Shown piece after piece: positions 26,456 through 35,161 of a stretch of 64,000 nucleotides of DNA. The first letter of the stretch is position 1, and each line of letters starts with the position of its first letter. The translations under genes were made by a program, and so were the position numbers. This DNA is from UBA8110 sp964597275 (GTDB lineage Bacteria; SAR324; NAC60-12), in NCBI GenBank assembly GCA_964597275.1, contig CAZQXS010000001.1, forward strand, positions 9,725-73,724, given 5' to 3'. The notes beneath the pieces were generated by a model that was given only the letters and a program-made list of their open reading frames with translations, was not told the origin of the DNA and did no database searches.

Positions 26456-29080
26456 TCAGTCTGCCGTGGAAAACCGCAGCTCGCTGTTTTCCACGGAAAC
26501 GCGCACCGCGCCGTCCTTGACGGTGCCCTTGAGCAGTTCGCGGGCGAGCGGGGTTTCGAGTTCCTTTTGGATGGCTCGCTTGAGCGGACGCGCCCCGTAG
26601 GTGGGGTCGTAGCCCACGTCCATGAGGAAGTCCACTGCCGAATCATCGAGGTCCAGCGTGATCCTGCGTTCGTCGAGCCGTTTTTGCAACCGTTGGAGTT
26701 GGATGCGCACGACATCGCGCAGGTGCCGCTTGCGCAGCGGGTGGAAGACCACGGTGTCGTCAATGCGGTTGAGGAATTCCGGGCGGAAGTGCTGCCGGAG
26801 TTCCTGCTGCACGGCGAACTTCTGCTGGGCGCTGCGGATCAATTCTGAGTCCTCGTCCTCGGCTTCCTCCGGAGTGCCCGCCATTTCGGTGAGCCGCTGG
26901 GAGCCGAGGTTGGAGGTCATCAGCACGAGCGTGTTGCGGAAGTCCACGGTGCGGCCCTGCGAGTCCGTGAGCCGCCCGTCGTCGAGAATCTGGAGCAGCG
27001 CGTTGAAGACGTCCGGGTGCGCCTTCTCGATCTCGTCGAAGAGGACGACGCTGTAGGGCCGCCGCCGCACGGTTTCGGTGAGCTGCCCGCCCTCGTCGTA
27101 GCCAACGTAGCCCGGAGGGGCGCCGATCAGCCGCGAGACCGCATGCCGCTCCATGTACTCGGACATGTCGAGCCGCACCAGCGCCTGCTCGTCGTCAAAG
27201 AGGAATTCCGCAAGGGCACGGGCCAACTCGGTCTTGCCGACTCCGGTGGGGCCGAGGAAGATGAAGCTGCCGAGCGGTCGGTGGGGATCGTTGATGCCGG
27301 AACGCGAGCGTTGCACTGCGTCCGAGACCACCTGAATCGCCTCGTCCTGCCCGACCACGCGCTGGTGCAGGTGTTCCGGAAGCCGCAGCAGCTTCTCGTT
27401 TTCGCCCTCCAGCAGCTTGGTCACGGGGATGCCCGTCCAGTGGGCCACGATCTCGCTGATGTCCTCTGCATCCACCTCTTCCTTGAGCAGGCGGTTCCCG
27501 GAGCCTTGTCCGTTTTCCTGTGCTTGCGCGGCCTCAAGCCGCTTGCGCAACTCCGGCAGGGTGCCGTATTCCAGCCGTGCGGCTTCCTCCAGGTTGTAGT
27601 CGCGCTTGGCCTGCTCGATTTTCGTGTTGGTTTCGTCCAACTGCTGCTTGAGCTGCGCAACGGTGTTCAGCCCGGATTTCTCCAACTCCCACTGCGCCTG
27701 CATCGCGTTGAACTGCTCCCGCAGGTCCGCGAGATCTTTGCCCAGCTTGTCCAGCCGCTCCTTGGAGGCGGAATCGGTTTCCTTCTTGAGGGCTTCCTGC
27801 TCGATTTCGAGTTGCAGGATTTTGCGTGAAATCTCGTCCATCTCGGCAGGCATGGAGTTGATTTCCACGCGCAGACGGGCAGCGGCCTCGTCCATCAGAT
27901 CAATCGCCTTGTCCGGCAGGAAGCGGTCGGCGATGTAGCGGTGGGAGAGCGTGGCGGCGGCGATCAGGGCGTTGTCCTTGATGCGCACGCCGTGGTGGAT
28001 TTCGTAGCGTTCCTTGAGGCCGCGCAGAATCGAGATGGTGTCCTCTACCGTGGGCTGGTTCACCAACACCTGCTGGAAACGCCGCTCCAGCGCGGGGTCT
28101 TTTTCGATGTGTTTGCGGTACTCGTCCAGCGTGGTCGCGCCGATGCAATGCAACTCGCCCCGCGCCAGCATGGGCTTGAGCAGGTTTCCGGCATCCATCG
28201 CGCCCTCCGCCTTGCCCGTTCCGACGACGGTGTGCAACTCGTCAATGAACAGCACGATCTGGCCGTCCGCCTCCTGCACCTCCTTCAAAACCGCCTTGAG
28301 CCGTTCCTCGAACTCGCCCCGATACTTGGCCCCCGCGATCAGTGCCCCCATGTCCAGCGAAACCAGCCGCTTGTCCTTGAGGCTGTCCGGAACGTCGTGG
28401 CGGGCGATGCGCTGGGCGAGTCCTTCCGCAATCGCGGTCTTGCCCACCCCCGGCTCGCCGATGAGGACAGGATTGTTCTTGGTGCGGCGGGACAGCACTT
28501 GGATCACGCGGCGGATTTCGTCGTCGCGCCCGATCACCGGATCGAGCTTGCCGGAACGCGCCCGCTCCGTGAGGTCGAGGCCGTATTTTTCCAGTGCCTC
28601 GTAAGTCTCCTCCGGATTCTGACTGGTCACGCGCTGGCCCCCGCGCATTTCCTTGAGGGTCGCCAGCAGGTCTTTGCGCGAAACCCCTGCCTCGGCCAGC
28701 AGTCGTCCAGCCGCCGCCTTGCGGTGCTTGAGCAGGGCCAGCAGCAGGTGTTCGACACTGACGTACTCGTCGTCCAGCCGCTTGGCCTCGTCCTTGGCTT
28801 CCAGCAGGGCTTGGTTGAAATCCCCGGAGGCGGCGACGCGCCCGGGGCCCGAGCCGGAATAGCGGGGCAGTCGCTCCAGTTCACGGTCCACGGTGCGGCT
28901 GAAGTCGGGAGTCGTCACGTCCAGCTTGTCGAGCAGGCGCGGCACCAGTCCCTGTTCCTGCGTGACCAGTGCGTGCAGCAGGTGCAGGGCGGTGAGTTCC
29001 GAATGCTGGCGGCGCACCGCCTCGGCGTGGGCGGTTTCGATCGCCGCCACCGACTTCTGGGTGAGATTCTGCGTGTTCAT
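26456..29080 (-). CDS. clpB: ATP-dependent disaggregase ClpB
   Basis: Hsp104/ClpB chaperone that extracts polypeptides from aggregates with DnaK. All parts of the 874-residue protein are present: N domain with Clp repeats, first AAA+ module (Walker A GEPGVGKTAIAEGLA near residue 205, Walker B VLFIDELH), long coiled-coil middle domain (about 410-530), second AAA+ module (GPTGVGKTELARALAE, VVLFDEIEKAHPDV) and the C-terminal domain. The start is preceded 28 bases upstream by a CIRCE operator overlapping a promoter, so HrcA repression is likely. Confidence 0.98.
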   Translation of the reverse strand: MNTQNLTQKSVAAIETAHAEAVRRQHSELTALHLLHALVTQEQGLVPRLLDKLDVTTPDFSRTVDRELERLPRYSGSGPGRVAASGDFNQALLEAKDEAKRLDDEYVSVEHLLLALLKHRKAAAGRLLAEAGVSRKDLLATLKEMRGGQRVTSQNPEETYEALEKYGLDLTERARSGKLDPVIGRDDEIRRVIQVLSRRTKNNPVLIGEPGVGKTAIAEGLAQRIARHDVPDSLKDKRLVSLDMGALIAGAKYRGEFEERLKAVLKEVQEADGQIVLFIDELHTVVGTGKAEGAMDAGNLLKPMLARGELHCIGATTLDEYRKHIEKDPALERRFQQVLVNQPTVEDTISILRGLKERYEIHHGVRIKDNALIAAATLSHRYIADRFLPDKAIDLMDEAAARLRVEINSMPAEMDEISRKILQLEIEQEALKKETDSASKERLDKLGKDLADLREQFNAMQAQWELEKSGLNTVAQLKQQLDETNTKIEQAKRDYNLEEAARLEYGTLPELRKRLEAAQAQENGQGSGNRLLKEEVDAEDISEIVAHWTGIPVTKLLEGENEKLLRLPEHLHQRVVGQDEAIQVVSDAVQRSRSGINDPHRPLGSFIFLGPTGVGKTELARALAEFLFDDEQALVRLDMSEYMERHAVSRLIGAPPGYVGYDEGGQLTETVRRRPYSVVLFDEIEKAHPDVFNALLQILDDGRLTDSQGRTVDFRNTLVLMTSNLGSQRLTEMAGTPEEAEDEDSELIRSAQQKFAVQQELRQHFRPEFLNRIDDTVVFHPLRKRHLRDVVRIQLQRLQKRLDERRITLDLDDSAVDFLMDVGYDPTYGARPLKRAIQKELETPLARELLKGTVKDGAVRVSVENSELRFSTAD

Positions 29081-29107
29081 GGAGCCTCGCTTGAAATCAT
29101 GATCGTC

Positions 29108-29134
29108 TTGGCACTCACTTTAGCAGAGTGCTAA
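29108..29134 (-). promoter_or_regulatory. CIRCE element (HrcA operator) upstream of clpB
   Basis: TTGGCACTC (29108-29116), a 9-base spacer, and GAGTGCTAA (29126-29134). This is the CIRCE consensus TTAGCACTC-N9-GAGTGCTAA with one mismatch. Reading toward clpB, a -35-like TTGTGT (29144-29139) and a -10-like TAAAGT (29122-29117), 16 bases apart, overlap it, so HrcA bound here would block the promoter. It also lies within the divergent region of the DMT transporter gene. Confidence 0.9.
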
Positions 29135-29250
29135 CAAAACACAAGGGAGACTTTTTCGGAGTTTGCAATCCGGGGATTTCCTGCAAGGATGCTGGATGGG
29201 TGGGTGAGGCCCCCCCCCAAGCTTTTTTTTCATCCTTTTCATCAAGTCGC

Positions 29251-30234
29251 ATGGACACGTTGAGAACCCTGCTGGCCCGCTCGCCGAACCTGGTGGGCAT
29301 CTGCTGCGTGATTGGCGCAATGGCCTCGTTCACCACGCAGGATTCGGCGGTGAAGTGGCTGAGCGGCGGGTATCCGCTGCATCAGATCATCCTGACCCGT
29401 GCAGGGGTGGCCATGATCGTGACGCTGCTGGTGTTCGTTCCGCTGGAGGGCAGCAGCTACCGTCAGTTGCGGACCAGCCGCCTAGCGCTTCACCTGCTGC
29501 GGGGCTTGGGGATTGTGGTCGCCAACCTCTGTTTTTTCACGGGACTGGCCACCTTGCCGCTGGGGGAGGCGACGGCGATCTTCTTTGTGGCCCCGCTGCT
29601 GATCACGATCTTCTCGGTGTTGATGCTAGGGGAGCGCGTGGAGGCTTCCCGCTGGGGCGCGGTGGCGATTGGACTGACCGGGGTGGCGGTGGTGCTGCGT
29701 CCGGGGGCGGAGGTGTTCCGGCTGGTGAGCCTGCTGCCGCTGGCCGCCGCGACGGCCTACGCCCTCGTGCAGATCACCACGCGGCTCATCGGCAAGCAGG
29801 ACAAGGCGTCCACGATGGCCTTCTACATCCAGTTCACCTTTGTCGTGGTCAGTGCCTCAATCGGACTGGCTTTCGGCGATGGCCGCCACGCCAACCCGGA
29901 CAACCCCACGGTGGATTTCCTCTTCCGGGCGTGGGCGTGGCCCTCGGCCCACGACTGGCTGGTGATGACCGGAGCCGGACTCCTGAGCGGCATCGGCGGC
30001 TACCTGATCAGCCAGGGCTACCGTCAGGCCGAAGCCGGACTCGTCGCCCCCTTCGAGTACATCGCCCTCCCGCTTGCCATCTTCTGGAGCGTGTTCCTCT
30101 TTCAGGAATGGCCGGACTGGCTGGCGTGGCTCGGCATGGCGCTCATCGCCTGCTCCGGCGCGTACAGTGCCTACTCCGAATCCCGCAAAAACCGCAACGC
30201 CGACTTCGCCCAGCCGCAGCCCCGCAACCGCTGA
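29251..30234 (+). CDS. DMT-superfamily (EamA) transporter
   Basis: 327 residues, about ten hydrophobic segments in two EamA repeats. The first repeat opens VGICCVIGAMASFTTQDSAV and KWLSGGYPLHQIILTRAGVA; the second ends GGYLISQGYRQAEAGLVAPF, then EYIALPLAIFWSVFLFQEWP. Family members export amino acids, nucleotides or other small metabolites across the inner membrane. The ATG at 29251 begins the family-like N-terminus MDTLRTLLARSPNLVG; upstream in-frame codons overlap the clpB control region and are less likely. The tail is rich in Gln, Pro and Arg. Confidence 0.9.
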   Translation: MDTLRTLLARSPNLVGICCVIGAMASFTTQDSAVKWLSGGYPLHQIILTRAGVAMIVTLLVFVPLEGSSYRQLRTSRLALHLLRGLGIVVANLCFFTGLATLPLGEATAIFFVAPLLITIFSVLMLGERVEASRWGAVAIGLTGVAVVLRPGAEVFRLVSLLPLAAATAYALVQITTRLIGKQDKASTMAFYIQFTFVVVSASIGLAFGDGRHANPDNPTVDFLFRAWAWPSAHDWLVMTGAGLLSGIGGYLISQGYRQAEAGLVAPFEYIALPLAIFWSVFLFQEWPDWLAWLGMALIACSGAYSAYSESRKNRNADFAQPQPRNR

Positions 30235-30320
30235 AGCAAGGATGCGCGGCACCGCTCCCCTGCGCGGCGGCCCAGGGTTCCCGGCGTTTCATTTCCGGAT
30301 ACCGTTGGTGATGGTGATGA

Positions 30321-30944
30321 TCAACCCCCTCCTGAAAAAAAGGTTCCATTCCAGGGTTTGCCGTTCTTGAATTCTCCGATAAACCTACCGACCTCCGGCA
30401 CAATCATGATCCCCTGCCCGTGCTTCTTGCCGCCCCTGAATTCCCCGACATACTTCTGACCACTCGGCCAAATGAAGGTGCCCTGCCCATGCTCCTTGTC
30501 ATTCTTGAATGCCCCGACATACTTTGAGCCATCCGGCCAAGTGGCGGTTCCCTGCCCGTGCCTCTTGCCGTCCCTGAAATCACCGACATACTAACCCACC
30601 TCCGCCTAATAGGCGGTTCCCTGCCAGTGTGGCTTGCCGTTCTTGTGTTCCCCGACATACTTGCTTCCATCCGCTAAAGTGTGGGTGCCCTGCCCGTGCG
30701 GAACGCCGTCGCGAACCTTTCCCACATAAACAACGTCCCTCTCCGGATCGCCTGTGGCTTTCCATTGTTTGGGTTTCACATGCCAGTAGAGTGTGCCCTC
30801 GCGGGGTTCCTGCTCTTGCTGTGTGGGAGCCTTGACTGCTACACGCTTGGTGGGTGCTTCAGCAGGTGGCGGGGGATCGCTGGCGGCACAGGCGGTCAGG
30901 AAGACGGCCAGCGTCAGCAGCGGCTTGCAGGGAATGCGCATCAT
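30321..30944 (-). pseudogene. MORN-repeat lipoprotein gene broken by two in-frame amber codons
   Basis: The 5' part encodes a lipoprotein: a good AAGGAGG site, start at 30944 or 30941, signal peptide with lipobox LTAC (MRIPCKPLLTLAVFLTAC), a Pro/Ala linker, then MORN repeats (YVGKVRDGVPHGQGTHTLAD, KYVGEHKNGKPHWQGTAY). Two TAG codons follow at 30608-30606 and 30593-30591. The same frame then continues with at least four more MORN units (YVGDFRDGKRHGQGTATWPD, KYVGAFKNDKEHGQG, KYVGEFRGGKKHGQG, FIGEFKNGK) to a TGA at 30321. No frameshift is needed. Recent decay, or a stretch read through, explains this; decay is simpler. Intact, it would be about 207 residues. Confidence 0.85.
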
Positions 30945-31044
30945 GGGCCTCCTTGGAAGGGATTTGGACTCGGTGATGCCTGTTTTTACCACGCGCTGGA
31001 AGGCGGAGCAAGCCGAGAATTTCCGGGGTGTCCTTTCACTGAAA

Positions 31045-31070
31045 GGCGGCTCCGCTCCGCTGGAGCCGCC
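31045..31070. repeat. GC-rich hairpin between convergent or tandem genes
   Basis: GGCGGCTCC (31045-31053) faces GGAGCCGCC (31062-31070). It lies just downstream of the dehydratase gene on the minus strand and upstream of the MORN gene. A weaker relative of the same GGCGGCTC core occurs at 63450-63477. It may be a terminator-like or REP-like element. Confidence 0.5.
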
Positions 31071-31099
31071 CTATCTCACCACCGACCACCGACCACCAG

Positions 31100-32044
31100 C
31101 TACCGAATCCACGGCAGCGCATCGAGGTTGGCGTTGCCTCCAGAGAGGAGAAGGCCGATTTTTTTGCCGTTGAAGCTTTCTGGGGCTTTCAGCACGGCGG
31201 CAAGCGTGACGGAACTGGACGGTTCCACGACGATCTTCAGCCGCTCCCAGAGCATCCGCAGGGCGGCGATGATCTCCTCTTCCGAAACCGGAATCACCTC
31301 CGTCACATGCTGCTGCACGATGGGGAAGGTGAGGGTGCCGATCTGGGCGCGCAACCCGTCGGCGATGGTGTTGACGGTGGCATTCTGCACGATGTGCCCT
31401 GCTTTCAAGGAACGGATCGTGTCATCGGCTTCCTGCGGTTCTGCGCCATAGACGGAGATTTCCGGATTCTTACCTTGTGCCGCCAGCAGGGTTCCGCTCA
31501 GCAAGCCCCCGCCGCTGACCGGGGAAACGAGGGTGTCCAAATCTGGGCACTCGGTTAGCAATTCCCACGCGGCGGTGCCCTGTCCGGCAATGATGCGCTC
31601 GTCGTTGTACGGATGCACCACGGTCGCCCCGGTGCGCTCCACCAGTTCCGCAAGGGTGCCTTCGCGGGAGCCGTGCGAGGATTCACAAAAGACGATCTCG
31701 CCTCCGTAGCGCCGCACGTTCTCCACTTTCACCTGCGGGGTGTTGTGCGGCATCACGACGGTGACGCGGGCGTTTTTCAGGGACGCGGCCAGCGCGAGCG
31801 CGGCCCCGTGGTTTCCGGACGAGGTGGTGGCGACCCCCTTCGCCAAATCCGCCTCGCTGAGTTGGAGCAGGGTGTTGGTCGCCCCCCGGAACTTGAACGA
31901 GCCGGCCCGCTGGAAGTTCTCGCACTTGAAGTGCAACTCGGCCTGCACAAGCTGGTTGAGGCTGCGACTGCGCAGGACGGGGGTTTGGTGGAGGTGGGGA
32001 GCAATGCGCTGATGCGCGGCTTGGACGTCTGCGGATGTGACCAT
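31100..32044 (-). CDS. PLP-dependent threonine/serine dehydratase family enzyme
   Basis: 314 residues of the fold-type II (tryptophan synthase beta) family. The PLP lysine is in QRAGSFKFRGATN, the phosphate-binding loop appears as VSPVSGGGLLSG, and the substrate loop is TSSGNHGAALALAA. The short length, without an ACT domain, fits catabolic threonine or serine dehydratases and the related threo-3-hydroxyaspartate dehydratases and serine racemases. The ATG at 32044 was chosen because the family starts 'MVTSADVQAAHQRIAPHLHQ'. It lies 19 bases after an M20 hydrolase, so the two are probably co-transcribed. Confidence 0.9.
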   Translation of the reverse strand: MVTSADVQAAHQRIAPHLHQTPVLRSRSLNQLVQAELHFKCENFQRAGSFKFRGATNTLLQLSEADLAKGVATTSSGNHGAALALAASLKNARVTVVMPHNTPQVKVENVRRYGGEIVFCESSHGSREGTLAELVERTGATVVHPYNDERIIAGQGTAAWELLTECPDLDTLVSPVSGGGLLSGTLLAAQGKNPEISVYGAEPQEADDTIRSLKAGHIVQNATVNTIADGLRAQIGTLTFPIVQQHVTEVIPVSEEEIIAALRMLWERLKIVVEPSSSVTLAAVLKAPESFNGKKIGLLLSGGNANLDALPWIR

Positions 32045-32063
32045 GAGGCAATCGGGTTGAGGT

Positions 32064-33290
32064 TCAGAGGTTTTGCAAAATCGAGGCGGCGGCATCGGCC
32101 AACACCTGACCGCCCAGCACGATGTCCTCGTCGTGGCTGTTTTCGGAAAAATCGTGGCTGATGCCGCCAATCGAGGGGATGAAGAGCATGGCGCAGGGCA
32201 AAACGTCGTGCAGCACTCCCGCATCGTGGAACGCTCCGCTGGGCATTTTCACCCACTGTCCGGGCGCGTGGGTTTCAGCGGATTGCACGAGGTGCGCTTG
32301 CAGACGCTCGTCCATCGGCGAGGGCGGGATTTTTTCGCGGGCCGGAGCAATTTCGACTTGAGCGCCGCCCCGTGCGTTGATTTTGGCAACGAGTTTTTCG
32401 GCGATGTCCTCAAAGGCGTCGAGCACGTCCGTGGAGCGGTCCCGGAACTGCAACTCCAGCTCGGCGTAGCCGGGCACGATCGAGGACGCGCAGGGATGGA
32501 GAACCGCCCGCCCCATCGTCCAGACTGTGCGGGGGCCAGCCGCTTTGGGGAATTCCTCGTTGATCGCGTTGGCGAGAGCGTAAAGGGCGGTGGCGGCGTC
32601 CTTGCGTCCGGACATCATCGTGGTGCCCGCGTGGTTCTGCTGCCCCCGGAACGTGAAGACCGTGCCGCGCAGGCCGACGATTTCGGTGACGATTCCGATT
32701 TTGTTGCCGTCCTCCTCCAAGTGCGGGCCTTGCTCGATGTGCGCCTCCAGAAACCCTGCGTAGCGTTCCGGGGCAAGCCGCTGGCGGGGAACCGCACTCA
32801 GTCCGGCTTCAGCAAGGGCGGCGGAAAGCGGAACCCCCTGCTTGTCCGTGACTCCGGCTTCCTGCTCGGGTGTGAACTTGCCTGCAAACGAGCGGCTTCC
32901 CAGCGAGCTGTAAAAGCGCGATTCTTCGTCTTGCCACGAAACCGCATCGACCGCCAAGCCTGCCGTTTCCGGAGCTTCGGACAGCGCACGGGCGACCTCC
33001 AGCCCGTAGATCACGCCCAGGGCGCCATCAAGCCAGCCGCCCGTGGGCTGGGTGTCCGAGTGGGAGCCGATCAAGAGCGCCGGGCCGGGGTTGCGGGAGT
33101 GTCCGAAGACGTTGCCCACTCCGTCAATCGAGGCGTCCAGCCCGGCCTGCTCATAGCGGGATTTCAGCCAGCGGCGGGCCTCCATGTCCTGTATCGAGAA
33201 TGCGGGGCGGACCACGCCGATTCCCTCCGCGCCATGCCGGCGCAGTTCCTTCAAGTCGGCGAGCAGCCGATCCGCGTTGATCTTGGGCAT
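32064..33290 (-). CDS. M20-family amidohydrolase (N-carbamoyl-amino-acid hydrolase/allantoate amidohydrolase type)
   Basis: 408 residues. Metal-ligand blocks are clear: LLIGSHSDTQPTGGWLDGAL, WQDEESRFYSSLGSRSFAGK, LEAHIEQGPHLEEDG, GQQNHAGTTMMSGRKDA and MPSGAFHDAGVL. The HSD...D, EE and H-x-E pattern is that of HyuC/AmaB and AllC, which hydrolyse N-carbamoyl-L-amino acids or allantoate to release ammonia and CO2. The dehydratase gene follows. A TRAP importer starts divergently 270 bases away, so a path for uptake, deamidation and deamination is plausible. The exact substrate is unknown. Confidence 0.92.
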   Translation of the reverse strand: MPKINADRLLADLKELRRHGAEGIGVVRPAFSIQDMEARRWLKSRYEQAGLDASIDGVGNVFGHSRNPGPALLIGSHSDTQPTGGWLDGALGVIYGLEVARALSEAPETAGLAVDAVSWQDEESRFYSSLGSRSFAGKFTPEQEAGVTDKQGVPLSAALAEAGLSAVPRQRLAPERYAGFLEAHIEQGPHLEEDGNKIGIVTEIVGLRGTVFTFRGQQNHAGTTMMSGRKDAATALYALANAINEEFPKAAGPRTVWTMGRAVLHPCASSIVPGYAELELQFRDRSTDVLDAFEDIAEKLVAKINARGGAQVEIAPAREKIPPSPMDERLQAHLVQSAETHAPGQWVKMPSGAFHDAGVLHDVLPCAMLFIPSIGGISHDFSENSHDEDIVLGGQVLADAAASILQNL

Positions 33291-33345
33291 GTCAGCAATT
33301 CCTTTTCAAAAAATCGGTAATCGTGATCTTGGGTCGTGGGTTCAT

Positions 33346-33375
33346 TATCGCTATCGTAATCGCTATCGCTATCGC
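33346..33375. repeat. Short tandem hexamer array (TATCGC type)
   Basis: Five hexamers in a row, TATCGC-TATCGT-AATCGC-TATCGC-TATCGC, sit in the divergent region between the amidohydrolase and the TRAP binding protein. A slippage-prone simple repeat; effects on promoter spacing are possible but unproven. Confidence 0.75.
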
Positions 33376-33559
33376 CTTCGAAACCGATCCCGACCCCGAT
33401 GGCGATTCTGGATTCCCCTTTTATTGTTCCTTATGACATCACAGCATTGATCCCGCCCAGCGGCCAGCAAATTACAGATTGCCAATCGCAATGTTCCGCA
33501 TTATCATTTTCGGGTTCAGGGGGAGAACCACAACCATTCATTCAACTTCAGGAGAAGCG

Positions 33560-34576
33560 ATGAAATCAATCAAGAAGCTGGGACTGATCGTGGCGGGATT
33601 GCTCGTGATGAGCCTGCCCGCGCATGCGGCGAAGATCCTCAAGGTCAGCAGTTGGGCACCGCCCACGCACATGATCAACGCCATCGTCTGGCCGACGTGG
33701 GGCAAGTGGATCGAGGAAGCCACCGAAGGCCGCGTCAAGATCAAGATCGAGTACAACCTCGCCTCGCCGCTCAAGCAGTTCGGGGTGGTCCGGGACGGCA
33801 TTGCGGACGCAAGCTGGATTTTCCACGGCTACAACACGCGCTATGTGGCGACGCAGGCGGTGGAGATGCCGAACCTCGGCACCAGCGCCGAAGCCGCCTC
33901 GGTGGCCTACTGGCGGGTGCATCAGTCGCACCTCAAGAACGCCAGGGAACATCGCGGCGTGGTGCTGGTCGGCCTCACCTCGCATGGGCCTGCCGTGATT
34001 CAGACGAAGAGTCCGCTCAACAGCCTCTCCGACCTCAAGGGCCAGAAAATCCGGGTTCCGGGCGGAGTCGGCAGTCTGGTCGGCAAGGCGCTGGGCGTGA
34101 CTGCCGTGAAACTGCCTGCACCGAAGGTGTATGAGGCGCTTTCCTCCGGAGTCGCCGATGGCATCTTCATGCCGATGGAAACGCAGAAGAGCTTCCGCCT
34201 CAAGGAAGTCGTGCCGCATGTGACGATCATGCCCGGCGGCCTCTACTACGGCAGCTTCGCCTTCATCCTCAACCCGGATTTCCTCAGCAGCCTTTCCCAA
34301 AAGGATCAGGACGCGCTGATGAGCGTTTCCGGAGAGAGGCTTTCCAAGCTTGCCGGACAGGAGTGGGACCGCGCAGACGCAGTGGGCCTCAAGGACGCAC
34401 AGGCTTCCGGCTCCTCGATCTCCACGGCCAGTGCCGCGCTGCACAAGGAGTACCTCAGCATCATGGGCAACGTCGAGTCCGGTTGGCTGAAGCGCGTGGG
34501 CAAGAAAGGCGTGGACGGCAAAGCCGCACTGGCAGACCTCCGGCGCATCGCCAAGGAGTACGACGAGAGCAAGTGA
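33560..34576 (+). CDS. dctP: TRAP transporter substrate-binding protein
   Basis: 338 residues, a DctP/TAXI-like periplasmic receptor. Signal peptide MKSIKKLGLIVAGLLVMSLP with cleavage after AHA, then KILKVSSWAPPTHMINAIVW, the usual opening of the DctP family. The arginine that binds the ligand carboxylate in this family is likely the one in KGQKIRVPGGVGSLVGKALG. AGGAG lies six bases before the ATG at 33560. It is coupled to the small permease gene by a GTGA overlap. The substrate is probably a carboxylic acid; the adjacent hydrolase and dehydratase suggest an amino-acid derivative. Confidence 0.93.
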   Translation: MKSIKKLGLIVAGLLVMSLPAHAAKILKVSSWAPPTHMINAIVWPTWGKWIEEATEGRVKIKIEYNLASPLKQFGVVRDGIADASWIFHGYNTRYVATQAVEMPNLGTSAEAASVAYWRVHQSHLKNAREHRGVVLVGLTSHGPAVIQTKSPLNSLSDLKGQKIRVPGGVGSLVGKALGVTAVKLPAPKVYEALSSGVADGIFMPMETQKSFRLKEVVPHVTIMPGGLYYGSFAFILNPDFLSSLSQKDQDALMSVSGERLSKLAGQEWDRADAVGLKDAQASGSSISTASAALHKEYLSIMGNVESGWLKRVGKKGVDGKAALADLRRIAKEYDESK

Positions 34577-35118
34577 GTTCTCTCGACTCCAACGACACGC
34601 TTCTGCAGAACCCTCTGATCAAGCAACTTCAGGGGGTGAGCGGAACTGTGTCGTCCCTCACGCTTTTTGGGCTGATGGCCCTGACCTGCGTGGACGTGGT
34701 GGGGCGTTACTTCTTCAACGCCCCGCTTGACGGCGCAACCGAACTCACGCAGATCATGCTCGGCATCGTCGTGTTTGCGATCTTGCCGCTGGTGAGCCTG
34801 CACGAGGAACATGTGAGCGTGGACCTCGTGGACCTCTGGTACCCCAAGCAGTGGGTCCGCCCCCGCCAGTTGCTGCTCAACGGGTTGATGGCCGTCCTCA
34901 TGGCCGTGGTTGCGTGGCGGGTGTGGATCATTGCAGACTTCATGGCCGAATATGGGGACGCCACCGAGTTTCTGGCGATTCCGTATGCGCCCATCACCTA
35001 CTTCATTGCCATCATGAGCGGGCTGGCGGGGGTCGCCTTCACCTGCAACGTCGTGCGCTACTGGCACCGCACCGAGGTGGGGTCCGAATCAAGCCCTGCC
35101 GAGTCCGACACCTACTGA
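34573..35118 (+). CDS. dctQ: TRAP transporter small permease
   Basis: 181 residues, with four hydrophobic segments typical of DctQ. It contains VSSLTLFGLMALTCVDVVGR and YFFNAPLDGATELTQIMLG, a family hallmark, plus a cytoplasmic loop and IPYAPITYFIAIMSGLAG. The start is GTG at 34573, overlapping the dctP stop as GTGA. It forms the membrane complex with DctM. The tail is acidic and serine-rich. Confidence 0.92.
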   Translation: MSSLDSNDTLLQNPLIKQLQGVSGTVSSLTLFGLMALTCVDVVGRYFFNAPLDGATELTQIMLGIVVFAILPLVSLHEEHVSVDLVDLWYPKQWVRPRQLLLNGLMAVLMAVVAWRVWIIADFMAEYGDATEFLAIPYAPITYFIAIMSGLAGVAFTCNVVRYWHRTEVGSESSPAESDTY

Positions 35119-35161
35119 ACTCCCCGGTCTCCTTCCAAACGTTCGTTGCCATGAAACTGCT

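Noticed and set aside
30404..30670. 88-codon frame over the MORN repeats
   Set aside because: It is a frame-shifted reading of the same repeats; the true frame gives clean MORN units.
32073..33320. 415-codon plus-strand frame over the amidohydrolase
   Set aside because: Shadow; the M20 gene on the minus strand has all metal ligands.
33340..33380. Possible CRISPR-like array
   Set aside because: The repeats are six-base units in direct contact, without spacers.
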